Assembly: GCA_038030265.1 (NCBI GenBank)
Contig: CM075938.1
Span: 49,097,189-49,161,188 of the forward strand
Direction of reading: 5' to 3'
Length of the DNA stretch: 64,000 nucleotides
Source: Corythucha ciliata
Taxonomy: Eukaryota; Arthropoda; Insecta; Hemiptera; Tingidae
In this document: piece after piece, positions 1-10,739 of the stretch
How the letters are laid out: the number at the start of each line of letters is the position of its first letter
Numbering within the stretch: the first letter of the stretch is position 1
Notes under the pieces: model-generated
What the model saw: the letters and a program-made list of their open reading frames with translations, nothing else
What the model was told of the DNA's origin: nothing
The model's database searches: none
Position numbers and translations under genes: made by a program

Positions 1-3000
1 AGTGGCGCAGCTTCCATCGCTTTGATGCTGTCGACTGAAGGAGAAGCGAAATCTATGTGGGGTTTCATCGTTTGAGGCGGTCTATAGGCGCCTAAAGTGT
101 AATAATAATAATAATAATAATAATAAAACGATTCCATCACGAATAACAATCGAAAAGCGAACGAAACAAAACAATCACAAAAGGGTTGAAAGGGACGGTA
201 TGCCAGAGACATTGCTACAAGGAAAGGACGGACAGGGGGGGAGGGACTTACTTGACCTCACCAATCCGATGTTTGAGCCGGGTAACATTCGGCGAAAGGT
301 ATCGCTTACGATAAAATAAGTGTCCAAGAGGGGATCTGAAATACCTTTAAGATGTCATTATTTCAGGGAAAGGAAAGGGTAGGAGCTTAACAGGATTCCA
401 ATTTCTAATCCAAAGATGAGGGAAGGAGATGAGGGGGGGGGAAGAATCAAACAAAATTGCTAAAACTTACTCATAGGTGGAACGGCGGCAAATACATGGG
501 TGGTTGTCATTGCATAACCTCCGCCAGGTCCATGTGGGCGAGCCATCGCAAAAACTGAAAACAATTAAAGGTGAGCCCACAAATCCAAGTATAAGGAGAA
601 CAAAATTAACCTTTATTAGAATGAAAATGGGAGAATGAAGAGCTCGCCTCAGAAATATGTGGACCACCTTCTTTAGCTGAGGTAACCTCTTTGCTGTTGT
701 TGGGTTTCACCACGACCAGGGACGTGAATGGTGTGACGAATTTAAACTTAAACAAAAAAACAACAGTCGGTTTTGACCCGTTAATTGTTTTAACGGTGTC
801 CACACATACTCTCAAAGCCATGTCCGTGGCGTTTTTCTTCACCGCCTTAGCTTGCTCCTTGTCAGACTCAGAGTCCAAAACGTCGTACGTATCGATCAAA
901 TCTTGAACCGTCACGTACGCCCACAGTCTTTCCAGAGTGTTCCTCTTGACGGTTTTCGACCCCTTTTTACTGTGATCGTCGTCATCGTCATCTTTAGATT
1001 CGCTGTCTTCCCCACTTGTTTCATCACTGTTGCCCCAGTCCTGGAACGCCGGGTCGGACTTGTGTGGTGGTAACACGTACTTTGGTGGAGAAAGACAATT
1101 GTTTTCATAATTATTTTTTTAAAGTCCAAATATGGGGTGAGTGCAGAGGGGGGGGGGAGGTGAAATTACATTCGCGACAAATGTTTCCTTCCCGTTGGAG
1201 GAGGTGGCGTTTACTAAGCCCGATATTGTGTCACTGCCGATTTTTCCCGCGACGACCAATTCAGAGCCGAGGAAAAGCGTGGGAAATTTCTCTTTAGTTA
1301 AACTTCCTTCAACGATCTGAAACATAGTTGAACTGAATTAGAAACATGTACTTCGGTGAAAGTACGAAAATCTAGCACAGCTGGGCAGAGACACGTTACT
1401 TCCGTTACTAACGGCGTTACAATTTTCGGTAACGGTTTACTTTTTTGTACCGTTACCACCAGCGTTCCATTAGCGCTGTTGAGTAGGCTTCAACCCGCAC
1501 GCCCGAACAGACTTGAAGGGGGTTATCTTGAATTCATTTTTAAGCGTCTCCTGGCTTTTTTTTTTTTTTAAGCCCTCAACAGGCTTGGTGGTGGGAACCA
1601 TCTTGTTTTTTGCATTTTTGCATGCAATTTTTCGTAACCAAATAAACCATCAACGTTTGGACCGACCCAAACAAATAATTATTATTATCTAATTGATGTA
1701 TTATTACTTCCATGTTCCCTTCGGGAACGGAAGTATGGTGTTCGTGAAAAAAATCGAGTCCGAGCTGACATCACATTCATAATGTATAACCTCAGAAAAG
1801 TTGAAAAAAGTGGTTTTTGGCATGCCGTCGGTCCGTGGTTTTTTTTTCTCGATAAATTGCATGAAAATGAAAATCTGGCTATTTCTTGGTATGAGAAGCA
1901 CAAATCTGGCCTTTGTTTTGAGAAAAAAATATTTATCGGACATGTTCTCCCCGTACCGAAATGTCGTTTTTGGATATAACTTCAGAACAAGTGATTCCAG
2001 ACTTTTTTTGATATTTTTTTCGGATTCCTCGTGAAATTTCCTTGCGAATTAACCACAATATTGCCGAAAAAATGCAACTTGTTTTTTGTGGCCAAAATCG
2101 TCGTTTTTAGCGAAAAAGGACCAGTAGCAAAAAATGACGGTCGAAATTGCAAAAAATGACGGTCGAAATTGCAAAAAAGGGCATCTAGAGCACCTTTGTA
2201 TCTTAATTGCAAATATTTGTACCGAAAAAAACTGAGATTAAGATAAAATTGGGGGAGGAGTAGGATTTGGCGTGACTACGTCAAAAATTATTTGCCACAT
2301 AATTACATATAAATCTAAATCTAGTTGTTTCTTAGCATGAAAAACGCGAATATGACATTTGTTTTGAAGGTAAATCATTTCCCAGGCATGTTCTCCCCGT
2401 AGCGGAATAATATTTTCGGTATTAACTTCGAAACAATTGGTCCTGGAATTTTTTAACTATTTTGTTAAGATTTCTCGTTCAATTTCCATGCGAATTGACT
2501 ACAACGTTACCGAAAACAAACCCCTTTCACTTCCATGCTCCCTACGGGCATTTTTTTGCCATCTTGTATGTGTAGGTCAGAAGTGTTCGATAAAAAAAAT
2601 GCTAACTCTGAAAAGCTCGTACAATTTTTTGGCAGGCCAAAAACCGAAATTTTTTAGCAGTTCTTTTAGTTTCTTCTAAATATCCCGAAAATGAGTTATT
2701 TTCGAGGAAAATCTTCACTTACAAAACTTGTTGAGCGATAAATTTCCAACAAATTTGGTATGTAAAGTAGTTTTCCACGATGAATATGGAACGGGCTACA
2801 GCCTTTCGAAATTGTTGTTCCAAAATGGTCAGAGGTCCTTAAATCTCCTGTTTTCGACTAAGTATTGCATTTTGGACTGTTTTCTATTTTTTTTATTTTT
2901 TGGTATGAAAGAACAAAGACAAACAATTGAAGGAGGATTGAAAATTGAGTGACGATAGATGGTTATATTCGCTGATGGATAAGGGTTGGTAATTGAAGAT

Positions 3001-6000
3001 TAGTCTATGTGGACTGAGGGTTGATTATTGATTATGTGCGATGCAGAATTTTGGATTTAATGTTATGAAAATTTCGGTGTTTGAGGAGTGAAGACTGCGT
3101 GATTGATGATTCAGGGATTGTGTGGAGGACCACATGATACTTCCATGTTCTCGTTTTTGGCGTTCATCAATAATGCATACAAGAAAAATAAAATAAAAAA
3201 TAAACAAGAAAACTTCCATGGCCGTATCAATTTTTTCAGTGCTCAAGGGTAACATGGGCGCGTTAGCGGACAAATGCGAAATAAAACTCGAGCGCCCATG
3301 TTACCCTTTAAGCAGCATGAAATCGGAGGGGTCGGAGCATTGAAAAAATTGATACGGCTATGGAATTAATCGTAAAGCTAGGAGCTCGCGACATAACAAC
3401 GACTCGTCGTCTTCCCGGTTTGCCGGTTTGCCAGGCGTTTTTGTCAAGCTAAGCTGCGAATTAGAAACTTTTCTTAATTTTAGCCGTGGACTTGCCCCAA
3501 GAACATCACATGAGAGTTTTACTATCATTTTTTTTTTCTCCTCTCAATTTTGACAGCATAAGAGCCCCATTAGAACTTGAACTGGAAATTTTTCTCACTT
3601 TTAACCGTGAATTAGCGCTTTTTTCTAATTTTAGCATCAATTTATTGGATATGTTGCTTTAGACACCGCGAATTGGCGTTTTCTAGATCTTTTTTTATAT
3701 TTATTTTTTCTGAGTTTTTTTCTCCACGAATGAGTGATTTTTCTCACTTTTGGTCATGAATTACCGCCTTTTTGTCAATTTTAGCTGCAAACTTGAGAGT
3801 GCGTTAGCGTTTTTTCTAAATTTTAACCCTATAAAAGAGGCACCATAAACCACGAATTTCAAAATTCCGTTCCTAAATTCATGAAGTCAAACCTACAAAC
3901 CTATATTTTCCAATCTTTAAGCATTTTAGGAACCTCCTCGGAAGTAAGGACGACTTTTTTTTTAAAGGGACGGAATAGCTTGACTTGACGGGGAAAGCAA
4001 AATGTCAGTTGGCAACGCTTGTTCTGAATCTTTTAGGTACGGAGTACTCCGATTATTGGGCTAGTATAGCGTACCATATTCATGGTCAAAAGCACGGCCA
4101 TACAAAGGTGGTCCAGCCACACGGCAATTTGGCGTTTCTGGTATGGCAGCCCCGGAATCCGGTGATCAAAAGTATTTAAAGGAGCGAAATTAGGTAGGTA
4201 TTGAAAGAATGAAAATCCATGAAACTGGGATTTGAAAGACCCTAATCCAGGGGTGGCCAACCCAGGGCCCGCGGGCCAAGAAGTGCCCGGCTGAGCCTTT
4301 CACGATGGCCCGCCCATTTTATCCGCGAATTAGTATCGCTCAGCTCGTATTGCAGTGGTAAATTATCGTTTTTAATGTTGGGTTTTGGCACTACTCAGAT
4401 TTTTGTGCAAAGGGAAAACGCTACAATTCGAGCCTCCACGTGGGCGGCTAAATTTGAGAAGGCACACTTATGTGCTGTTCTTGGGGCAGGTAAGAGGACA
4501 AAAGTTTGGAAAGTGCTAGTATTCGTTCGGCCGAAATTATCGAGAAGAATCTCTGATTCACGGGCAGAAGTGAGAAAAAGTGCTAAATCACGGCTAAAAT
4601 TAATATAAATACATGCCGAAATTCGCTCTTTACCGGCTAAAATCACGAATTCACGGCTAAAGAGGAGAAAATCGCTAATTCAACATTAAAGTTGAGAAGA
4701 AGCGCTAAGTGTATAAAAAACGCTAATTCGCGGCTTCCGAAGGTAACTTCGTAAAAAAAATCGATAATCCACGGCTAAATTAGGAAAATACGCTAATTTG
4801 CGGATAAAATTCAGAAAACGCTTTAATTCGTGGCGAAAATTGGGAAAAACTGTCATTCTTGGCTCGCTAGGAGGTTAAAATTAGTTAAAACGCTAATTCA
4901 CGACTAAAATCAAGATAAATGTCTATTTAGGGGGCTAAATAGGCAACATTTGCAAATTCACAGAATTAAATTGAGTGAAAATGGTATAGCACGGCAATAT
5001 CCACGGGTAAAATAGGGGAAAATAGCTCATTAGAGTGGCTAAAATCAGGAAAAACACAAATTCCTTGCAAGAAAAATCGCTAAAATGGAGACAAATCGCT
5101 AATTCACGGCTGAATGCTGAAATGGAAACAAATTGCTAATTATTCACCGATGAAATTGAGAAGAAGCGATATCGTGGGGGTTAAATTGCTAATTCGAGGC
5201 TCCTGAAGTCAACTTCATGGAGGGCGCTGGTGAAAAATTCGCCCGGGGGCCTCAAATGTCCAAGGCCGGCACTGCAATAAGCTACCCCAGGGCACATTTT
5301 TGTGCAAATGGAAAACACTATTAAACCGTCGTTAACTAAATGTTGTTGACGTTATTGTACAGTCGGAGGGGGTTTATTCAGGGCGTCACGGCCCTTGGCC
5401 GAAATAAGGTGAAAGTGCTGTACTCAAGGTGGCGGGGGTGAGGACGGGTGGCCCGCCTGATTTCTTGCGACCAGGTTTATGGCCCACGACCAGAAAAGGT
5501 TGGCCGGCCATGCCCTAAACGATGGAATTATGGTTTTTGAATGACCCAAATCTGTGAATTTTATTTTTGAAATAGCCTCCAAGTTCTTTGAACTAGCGAA
5601 ATTTATTCTAGAAGGATCTAAGACCACGGAATTCGGGTTTTGAACGAATGAAAATACGCAAAATTGGGGTTTGAAATGGCAAAAATTCGTGAAATTGGTA
5701 CTTGGAGGAGCAGAATCCGGTTTTGAAAGACAATCCATGGTGCAATTCGGGTTGAAACAGACTTTTGGCTTATTTTATTTATTATTAGAGTAGATTCATT
5801 ATTGTTGTTAGAGTTATTATATTTTTTGAAGTTATTTTCAACGTTTGTCTTTCGAATTAGCCAAAACTGTGTAACTGTGGATTCCAGAAGGAGCCAAGTC
5901 CACGAAATTGGTTAGTGGAATAGCCTATACCTGTGAAATTAGGGTTTAAACAAACAAAATCCGCGAAATTAGGTTTTGAAAGAGTGAAATTCCGCAAAAC

Positions 6001-9000
6001 CTTTGGATTTGTAACACCCAAATTAATTGACGAAAGGGGTTTGAACAAGCCAAATCCTGAAATTTAGTTTTTGAAAGAGCCAAATAACAATCTGAATTAG
6101 CCAAACCTGCTATTCAGAAAGAGCCAAAGCCACAAAATTTTGGTTTTGAACAGGCAAGAATCCCTGAAATTGTGTTTTAAACGAGCCAAGTCCAGGGTTC
6201 TGAACGATCGAGAGTCCATAAAATCGATTTTTGACAGAGAAAAACCCACGAAATTGGGTTTTTGACAAAACAAATTCCACTAAATTTGGTTTTTTGAAGT
6301 TCAAACCCCCAGAAATTGAAATTTCAACGAGGCGAACCCACCAAATTTAGTTTTTAAGAAGCGAAAATCCGCGAAACTGGCGGATTTTCAAGAGTCAAAA
6401 TGACTGAAATTTTGTTTTTGAAATTGCCAAACGCGCATGATAGATTTTTAATTAGATTTTGAGCCAAATTGACTAATTTTTTCGGTCCAATGTTCTAGAT
6501 TTCTAGTGCGAAAAGCAGCACAAAAAAAGAGGACAATTTTTAACTCTCCCCGGACACCTGAAAAATGAGGCCGGACGTCCCCGGACGCTCTAAAAAGTAG
6601 GTCATGTCCGGGAAAAAGAGGACGTCTGGTCACCCTAAGTTGACGGTGGGATTCAAATCGGTGGCCATGAGGGGTGGGGCATGCGGTTACGGCCAGGGCG
6701 CCATTTTAAGGGGGCTCTCGAAGTGGATTTCCAAAAAACCAATTTTGCGGATTTATCTCGTCAAAACCTTATTTTTTTCGAGGGTCTGGCTCACTAAAAC
6801 CAAATTTCGTGGGTTATTGATGCAGAAAAAACAATTACGTTGGGTTGTCTAATTGAAAAACCATTGGGCACTAAAAAACCACTGTCGCAGGTGTGTCTCA
6901 CTGAGAAACCAATTTCTCGGGTTTTTCTCAAAAAAAAAAAAAAAAAAAAAAATTTTTCTGTGTTTCCTCAACCAAAAACCATTTCCCCAGAAAAAAAGGT
7001 TACATTACGTTCTTAAAGCCACTTCACGGAAAATTGAGGGAAAATGGTAATTTGCAGTTTTACAATTAATTAAAATCGCTAATTCGTGGCTAAAAATGAA
7101 ATTACACATCTCCAAAGAGAGAATCAGTTCTTAACTAAGGTCACAAATAACGATTTAACCAGTAAATAATCAATTTAAACCCGAGCACAAAGCCGAGTTA
7201 AGCCAAATTAAGCACCGTAACTAGCAATTTCCTCGAAGTTAAAACCCGGAATTAGCAATTTTACTGAAATGAAGTCCCAAAAATTCCAATTTCGCGGGTA
7301 ATCGCCAGTCTACGGCCTGAGTCGGGGCAAATGCTAGCCTGAGTTCCGCAGAGCTACAAGAATGGTCTTGAAACTGCGATTTCACGATTGCACGAAAGAG
7401 TAGCTTTTGGACATTCACAAACGTGCAAGTTTTACTAGAGAGGGATGCTTTAAAATTCCTCCTACCCCGATCCACGGCTTTTTGGTCCCTAGTCTGGCCT
7501 AACTTTCGCTAGGTTATCTATTTTTTTAAAAACGGAGTAATGTTTTTCGGTAACGCATTCACTTAACGAGTAACGGTGCCCAACTCTTGCCAAACCGTAC
7601 TGAATTTTACCTGGCCGTTGACATAATTAAAAGAGACGTTAGCCAATAAAGGAGACGCCACTTGCTGGTAGAAATTTCTCAATTGTGACGCAGCATCCGC
7701 CGCTTCGTAGATGCTTCGGGCAAAAGCGTGATTGCCCAAAGAGATTCGCCGTAAAAATTTCATATCAGCCGATGAGCCGAACCCCAGGGAGAATATCGGA
7801 GTCCTTTAAAAAAAACAAAAAAAAAAAACGCGTTATTTTAAGAGGTTGGTGGTGAGGGGTGGATTGGTGGGCTGTAGAGCATGCCACTCACTTCATATAA
7901 TTGTGTTCTTTGGTTGCAGTGAAAATCCTCTGATGGTTTGTAACTCCCACAGTTGGATCTCCGTCCGTTAAAAATATAATTATAGGCTCGATGGGTTTAG
8001 CCCCACTCTTATTATTGCCCTCCCTGAGTCTTATTTGTTTGACGCCGTTTTGAGCGACTCCCAAGGCAGTTTTGAGGGCGTCGTGAATGTTGGTTCCTGG
8101 AATGAAGGTCGACGTTAAAAAAGGAGCTGTCCCGATGCGTCACAGCTCAAAATACTTACCACCGGCGGCCTCCATTCTGCTAATAACATCTTTCGTTCTG
8201 TTTATAAACTCTTCGGTATTTGGATAGGCTGAGGGAAAATCGATGTTTCTACCTTTTATGGCACTCTCCGTAGTTGGTTCACCGTAATAGTCAAAATCGT
8301 ACTGAGGTTTCACCACTGGGCTATTAGCCCCATTTTCAAGGTTGTGCACCTAAATTCAATAAAGCGTATAATTTTAACAAATTCAAATAACTTTGGAGTG
8401 TAAAAAAAAAACCTACCGTCACGCCGTGCGAAAAGTCAATAATATTGAAATAATCGTCTTTGCCAAGATTGTCCAGAATTGTGTTCATAGCACCTTTGAG
8501 CTGTTCCATTTTACGGCCGTACATTGACCCACTAACGTCGAGAACGAACACTGCCAGTTTTCTCAACGGCTGTACAATTTGTGGCGAGAAAAAGTGCACA
8601 AAATATCCATCGTTGACCTATACGAAGAAAATATACGAACATTGAAGGATTAATGATTGAAGGGGCTGGCGGTGGGAGGGAGTTACTCATACCAAAATTT
8701 GGTTGCCGACTGAACGGTCGACGTCATACTGTACAACGAGTTGACCACCGTAGCTGGGGGCATACTTGGCCTGTTCGGCAACAGACGGTCGATACAATAC
8801 GTGAACTCTTTTTGAGTCGGGACGATCGATTTTGGCCACAACATTTTCTACCGAAGAAAAATAAAATCTTTTAGGCGATTTGAAAATACGACTTGGAAAG
8901 GACGGGGATAATAGCTCATTGGCCCGAAAATACTGTGCACCTCCCTCAAAATTACCTTTCTCCTTTTCTTCGCTGATTTCATTGGTGACCCTCAATTCCG

Positions 9001-9914
9001 GCACGTAAACATCAGTGATGTTAACCGCCTCTTGTATGTAAACGTTCACCTCCAAGTCATTTACGACCTTCCCAATAAACAATGTCATTCATTGTAAGGT
9101 ACCCCCCTCCCGACTACCACTCCCTCCTCACCTGCCCCGGGTTCAAATTAACGACGTGGTTATATTTCCCTAAATTCCGAGTTAGCAGCTCCTCGTAATT
9201 CAGAAGGAATTTAACTTTGCCGTTGGCTTCGATATTGACTGAAATACCAAAATGATTCGAATCTCGTGCCCTTTAAAACAAAGTTCATTAAAAATTTAAA
9301 ACGGGAACATAATTTCAAAGTTAGCTCGTTTCTTACGTGACTTCAACGTGAGCCGCCGTTTGTCCCGCCTGTACGGCCGCCTGGTACACCTTGGCCGCCT
9401 CCTCTTTTTCCTTTATGTACGCTTTGTACACCTTACCTTTGATTTCCCTATAAAGGATTGAACGGAAAACATTTTAGTGATTTCAAAGTTATTAGAGAAT
9501 GGGCGAGGAGTGGAGGGGGGGTGCCTACATGAGAAAGGATGTTATGAAAGCCTTTTTCGGGAGAACCATGTCGAAGACCACTTCTTGGGAAATGTTGGCC
9601 GGATTGGCTAATCGACTGATGACGCGAGTTTTTGCGTAGCGATGTTGAATGGACGAGTCAATGCGAAGCGAATTGACCGTGGGTTTTTTGAGCGGTTCTG
9701 CGGGTTCATTCTGGGAGAAAAAAAAAAAATCACGTCCAATTTGACCGTTTAAAATGTTATTGCAAGGGAAAGGGTGGGAACATACTGTTAGAGCTTCGTC
9801 GTTCATCATTTCTGAAGATGCTGGAACGGACGGTGAAAGGACCATCGAGTCTGCTGCTAAGCTGCAGCCCGTAGTGAGCGCTATTAAGAAGCAGACTACT
9901 CCCGTCCACTTCAT
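1..9914 (-). CDS. Inter-alpha-trypsin inhibitor heavy chain-like secreted protein (VIT + VWA), 3' end off the window
   Basis: Exons, minus strand in transcript order: 9914-9786, 9710-9529, 9447-9337, 9270-9132, 9067-8956, 8847-8693, 8617-8417, 8349-8160, 8096-7892, 7803-7611, 1316-1170, 1079-810, 746-668, 554-471, 91-1. All have GT-AG borders, and phases stay in frame for about 762 codons. The start at 9914 gives a hydrophobic signal peptide (MKWTGVVCFLIAL). A slightly longer in-frame ATG at 9932 lies upstream of a TTTTTCAG that looks like a 5'UTR acceptor, so I prefer 9914. Exons 2-6 encode the VIT domain. Exons 7-10 encode a VWA domain with a MIDAS DVSGSMYG and, later, LTDGDPTVGV. Exons 11-13 match the heavy-chain region after VWA (GSELVVAGKI, RLWAYVTVQDL, FVTPFTSLVVVKP). 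No Kunitz domain is seen. Family members are secreted, and vertebrate ones bind hyaluronan, but the arthropod role is not established. Intron 10 is 6.3 kb and packed with transposons. An acidic stretch interrupts exon 12. Confidence 0.92.
1700..2560. repeat. Two diverged direct copies of a ~450-bp module
   Basis: The stretch 1860-2090 matches 2320-2540 in order: a TTCTTRG-ATGA start, then CATGTTCTCCCCGTA, ATAACTTC-GAACAA, TTCCATGCGAATT or its variant, and TTGCCGAAAA/TTACCGAAAA. The first copy is preceded by a hairpin (1707-1736) with GTTCCC / GGGAAC arms, and a similar CTTCCATG start recurs at 2528 and 3131. Part of the same module is found inverted at 51003-51053 inside a punt intron, so the family is dispersed. 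No coding capacity is seen. Confidence 0.6.
3215..3365. repeat. MITE-like fold-back element (~150 bp)
   Basis: The left arm reads TTCCATGGCCGTATCAAT then TTTTTCAGTGCTC, followed by AAGGGTAACATGGGCGC. The right arm contains the reverse complement of both blocks (GCGCCCATGTTACCCTT, then GAGCATTGAAAAAATTG and ATACGGCTATGGAA). The right arm carries about 30 extra bases between the blocks. Together they would form a long imperfect hairpin. No ORF is present. No target duplication could be assigned with confidence. Confidence 0.6.
3430..3850 (-). repeat. 30-bp family (A) array, reversed orientation
   Basis: Degenerate tandem units read on the plus strand as TTTTCTCAATTTTAGCC and GCGAATTAGCGC. This is the reverse complement of the plus-oriented arrays. 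Periodicity is about 28-33 bp with many substitutions. It is followed near 3900-3950 by a degraded copy of the M1 end module. No gene is seen. Confidence 0.75.
4250..5274 (+). repeat. 30-bp family (A) array ending in module M2
   Basis: This starts with CAGGGGTGGCCAACCC, a hAT-like terminus, then short unique DNA. From about 4550 to 5200 it carries degenerate units of the type CTAATTCACGGCTAAAAT followed by TGAGAAAAAGCG. It closes with the M2 module (5195-5274): CTCCTGAAGTCAACTTCATG, then GCGCTGGTGAAAAATTCGCC, then CCAAGGCCGGCACTG. The same closing module occurs at 31266-31351 and 50185-50267. Confidence 0.75.
5520..6440 (+). repeat. Family B minisatellite (~33 bp unit)
   Basis: Degenerate tandem units read AAATTGGGTTTTGAA then AGAGCCAAATCC with a CACG or CGCG linker. 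They repeat about 25 times, with an AT-rich interruption near 5765-5850. Related units occur again at 35280-35560. Short open frames across the array only reflect the periodicity and are not treated as genes. Confidence 0.7.
6720..7030 (+). repeat. Short degenerate repeat (family H)
   Basis: Units resemble CTCACTAAAACCAAATTTCG then TGGGTT. They include a 21-base A run near 6930. Traces of the same unit are seen near 12150-12200 and 14250-14340. Nothing coding is visible. Confidence 0.5.
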
Positions 9915-10239
9915 GATAGCTGAAAAATGCATACATTTATTGCGAGATTACAGACAATGTCGTTACGTGAAGTTCTGCTGGCCAAGTGACCTCTACTGTA
10001 CGGCACACTGTACGGGTGCACAGTCTGCGCCAATATGATCCGCACCCACCAGAAACAAAATAGCATGCCGGCAAAACCGAGCCATTTCCTTCAACTCTCA
10101 GCCAAGAACCATTCAATTTAGCCCAAAAACCGGCCTCAATAACAACCAGTGTACTATGGTGAGTTGGGGGGCGGGGGCGTTTAAAAAGCATTGTAAAGCT
10201 CTCCTTCCCCCGAGAAAGCGCTACACCCCGTGGATAAAG

Positions 10240-10530
10240 TGTAGAAAAAGCAGTGATTCGCGGTTAAAATTACGAAACACGCTAATTCACGTTTAAAATG
10301 GAGAAAAATAGACAGGTAATTCACTAACTAAATTGAGAAAAAGCGCTGTTTCTGCGGATAAAGTTTAGCAAAATCATGAATTCACGGCTAAAATTACGAA
10401 AACACCAATTATCGGCTTCTGATGAGGGCAATTTTGTGGGTCGAACTGAAAAAAAGCGCTAATTCGTGGCTAAAAGTAAAAAAAATACGCTAATTCGCGG
10501 CTATAATCGCGGATTTCGCTCTCTAAAATA
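10240..10530 (+). repeat. 30-bp family (A) array
   Basis: About nine degenerate units of the CGCTAATTCGCGGCTAAAAT type lie downstream of nothing recognisable. The unit consensus matches the larger arrays elsewhere in the window. Confidence 0.65.
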
Positions 10531-10739
10531 CGCAATTTCGCGGATTTGTCGCGCACCGTAAAATAAATTTTATTTTTATGGTGAAATATATTGTCCATTC
10601 ATGAAAAAACTTATTGTCCTTTTTGTGATAAAACTTGGAATGTTTTGCATTGGCAAATTTAACGGGGGCTTCAGGGACTTAGCCCCGCTAGTTGGCCGTA
10701 TTAGCCCCCCGTGGATGTTTATTCTTAAGCCCCTTTTCC

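Larger units (their letters stand above)
1317..7610. other. Intron 10 of the ITIH-like gene, filled with nested repeats
   Basis: This 6.3-kb intron separates the end of the VWA domain from the next heavy-chain exon. No host exon is visible inside. Just inside each splice site lie hAT-style termini rich in GTTAC/GTAAC (about 1376-1460, and inverted at about 7535-7590). Between them are the diverged tandem module at 1700-2560, a fold-back at 3215-3365, arrays of the 30-bp family, the 33-bp family at 5520-6440, a GGTGACCAGACGTCC-type terminus near 6600-6640, and another short repeat at 6720-7030. Confidence 0.7.
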
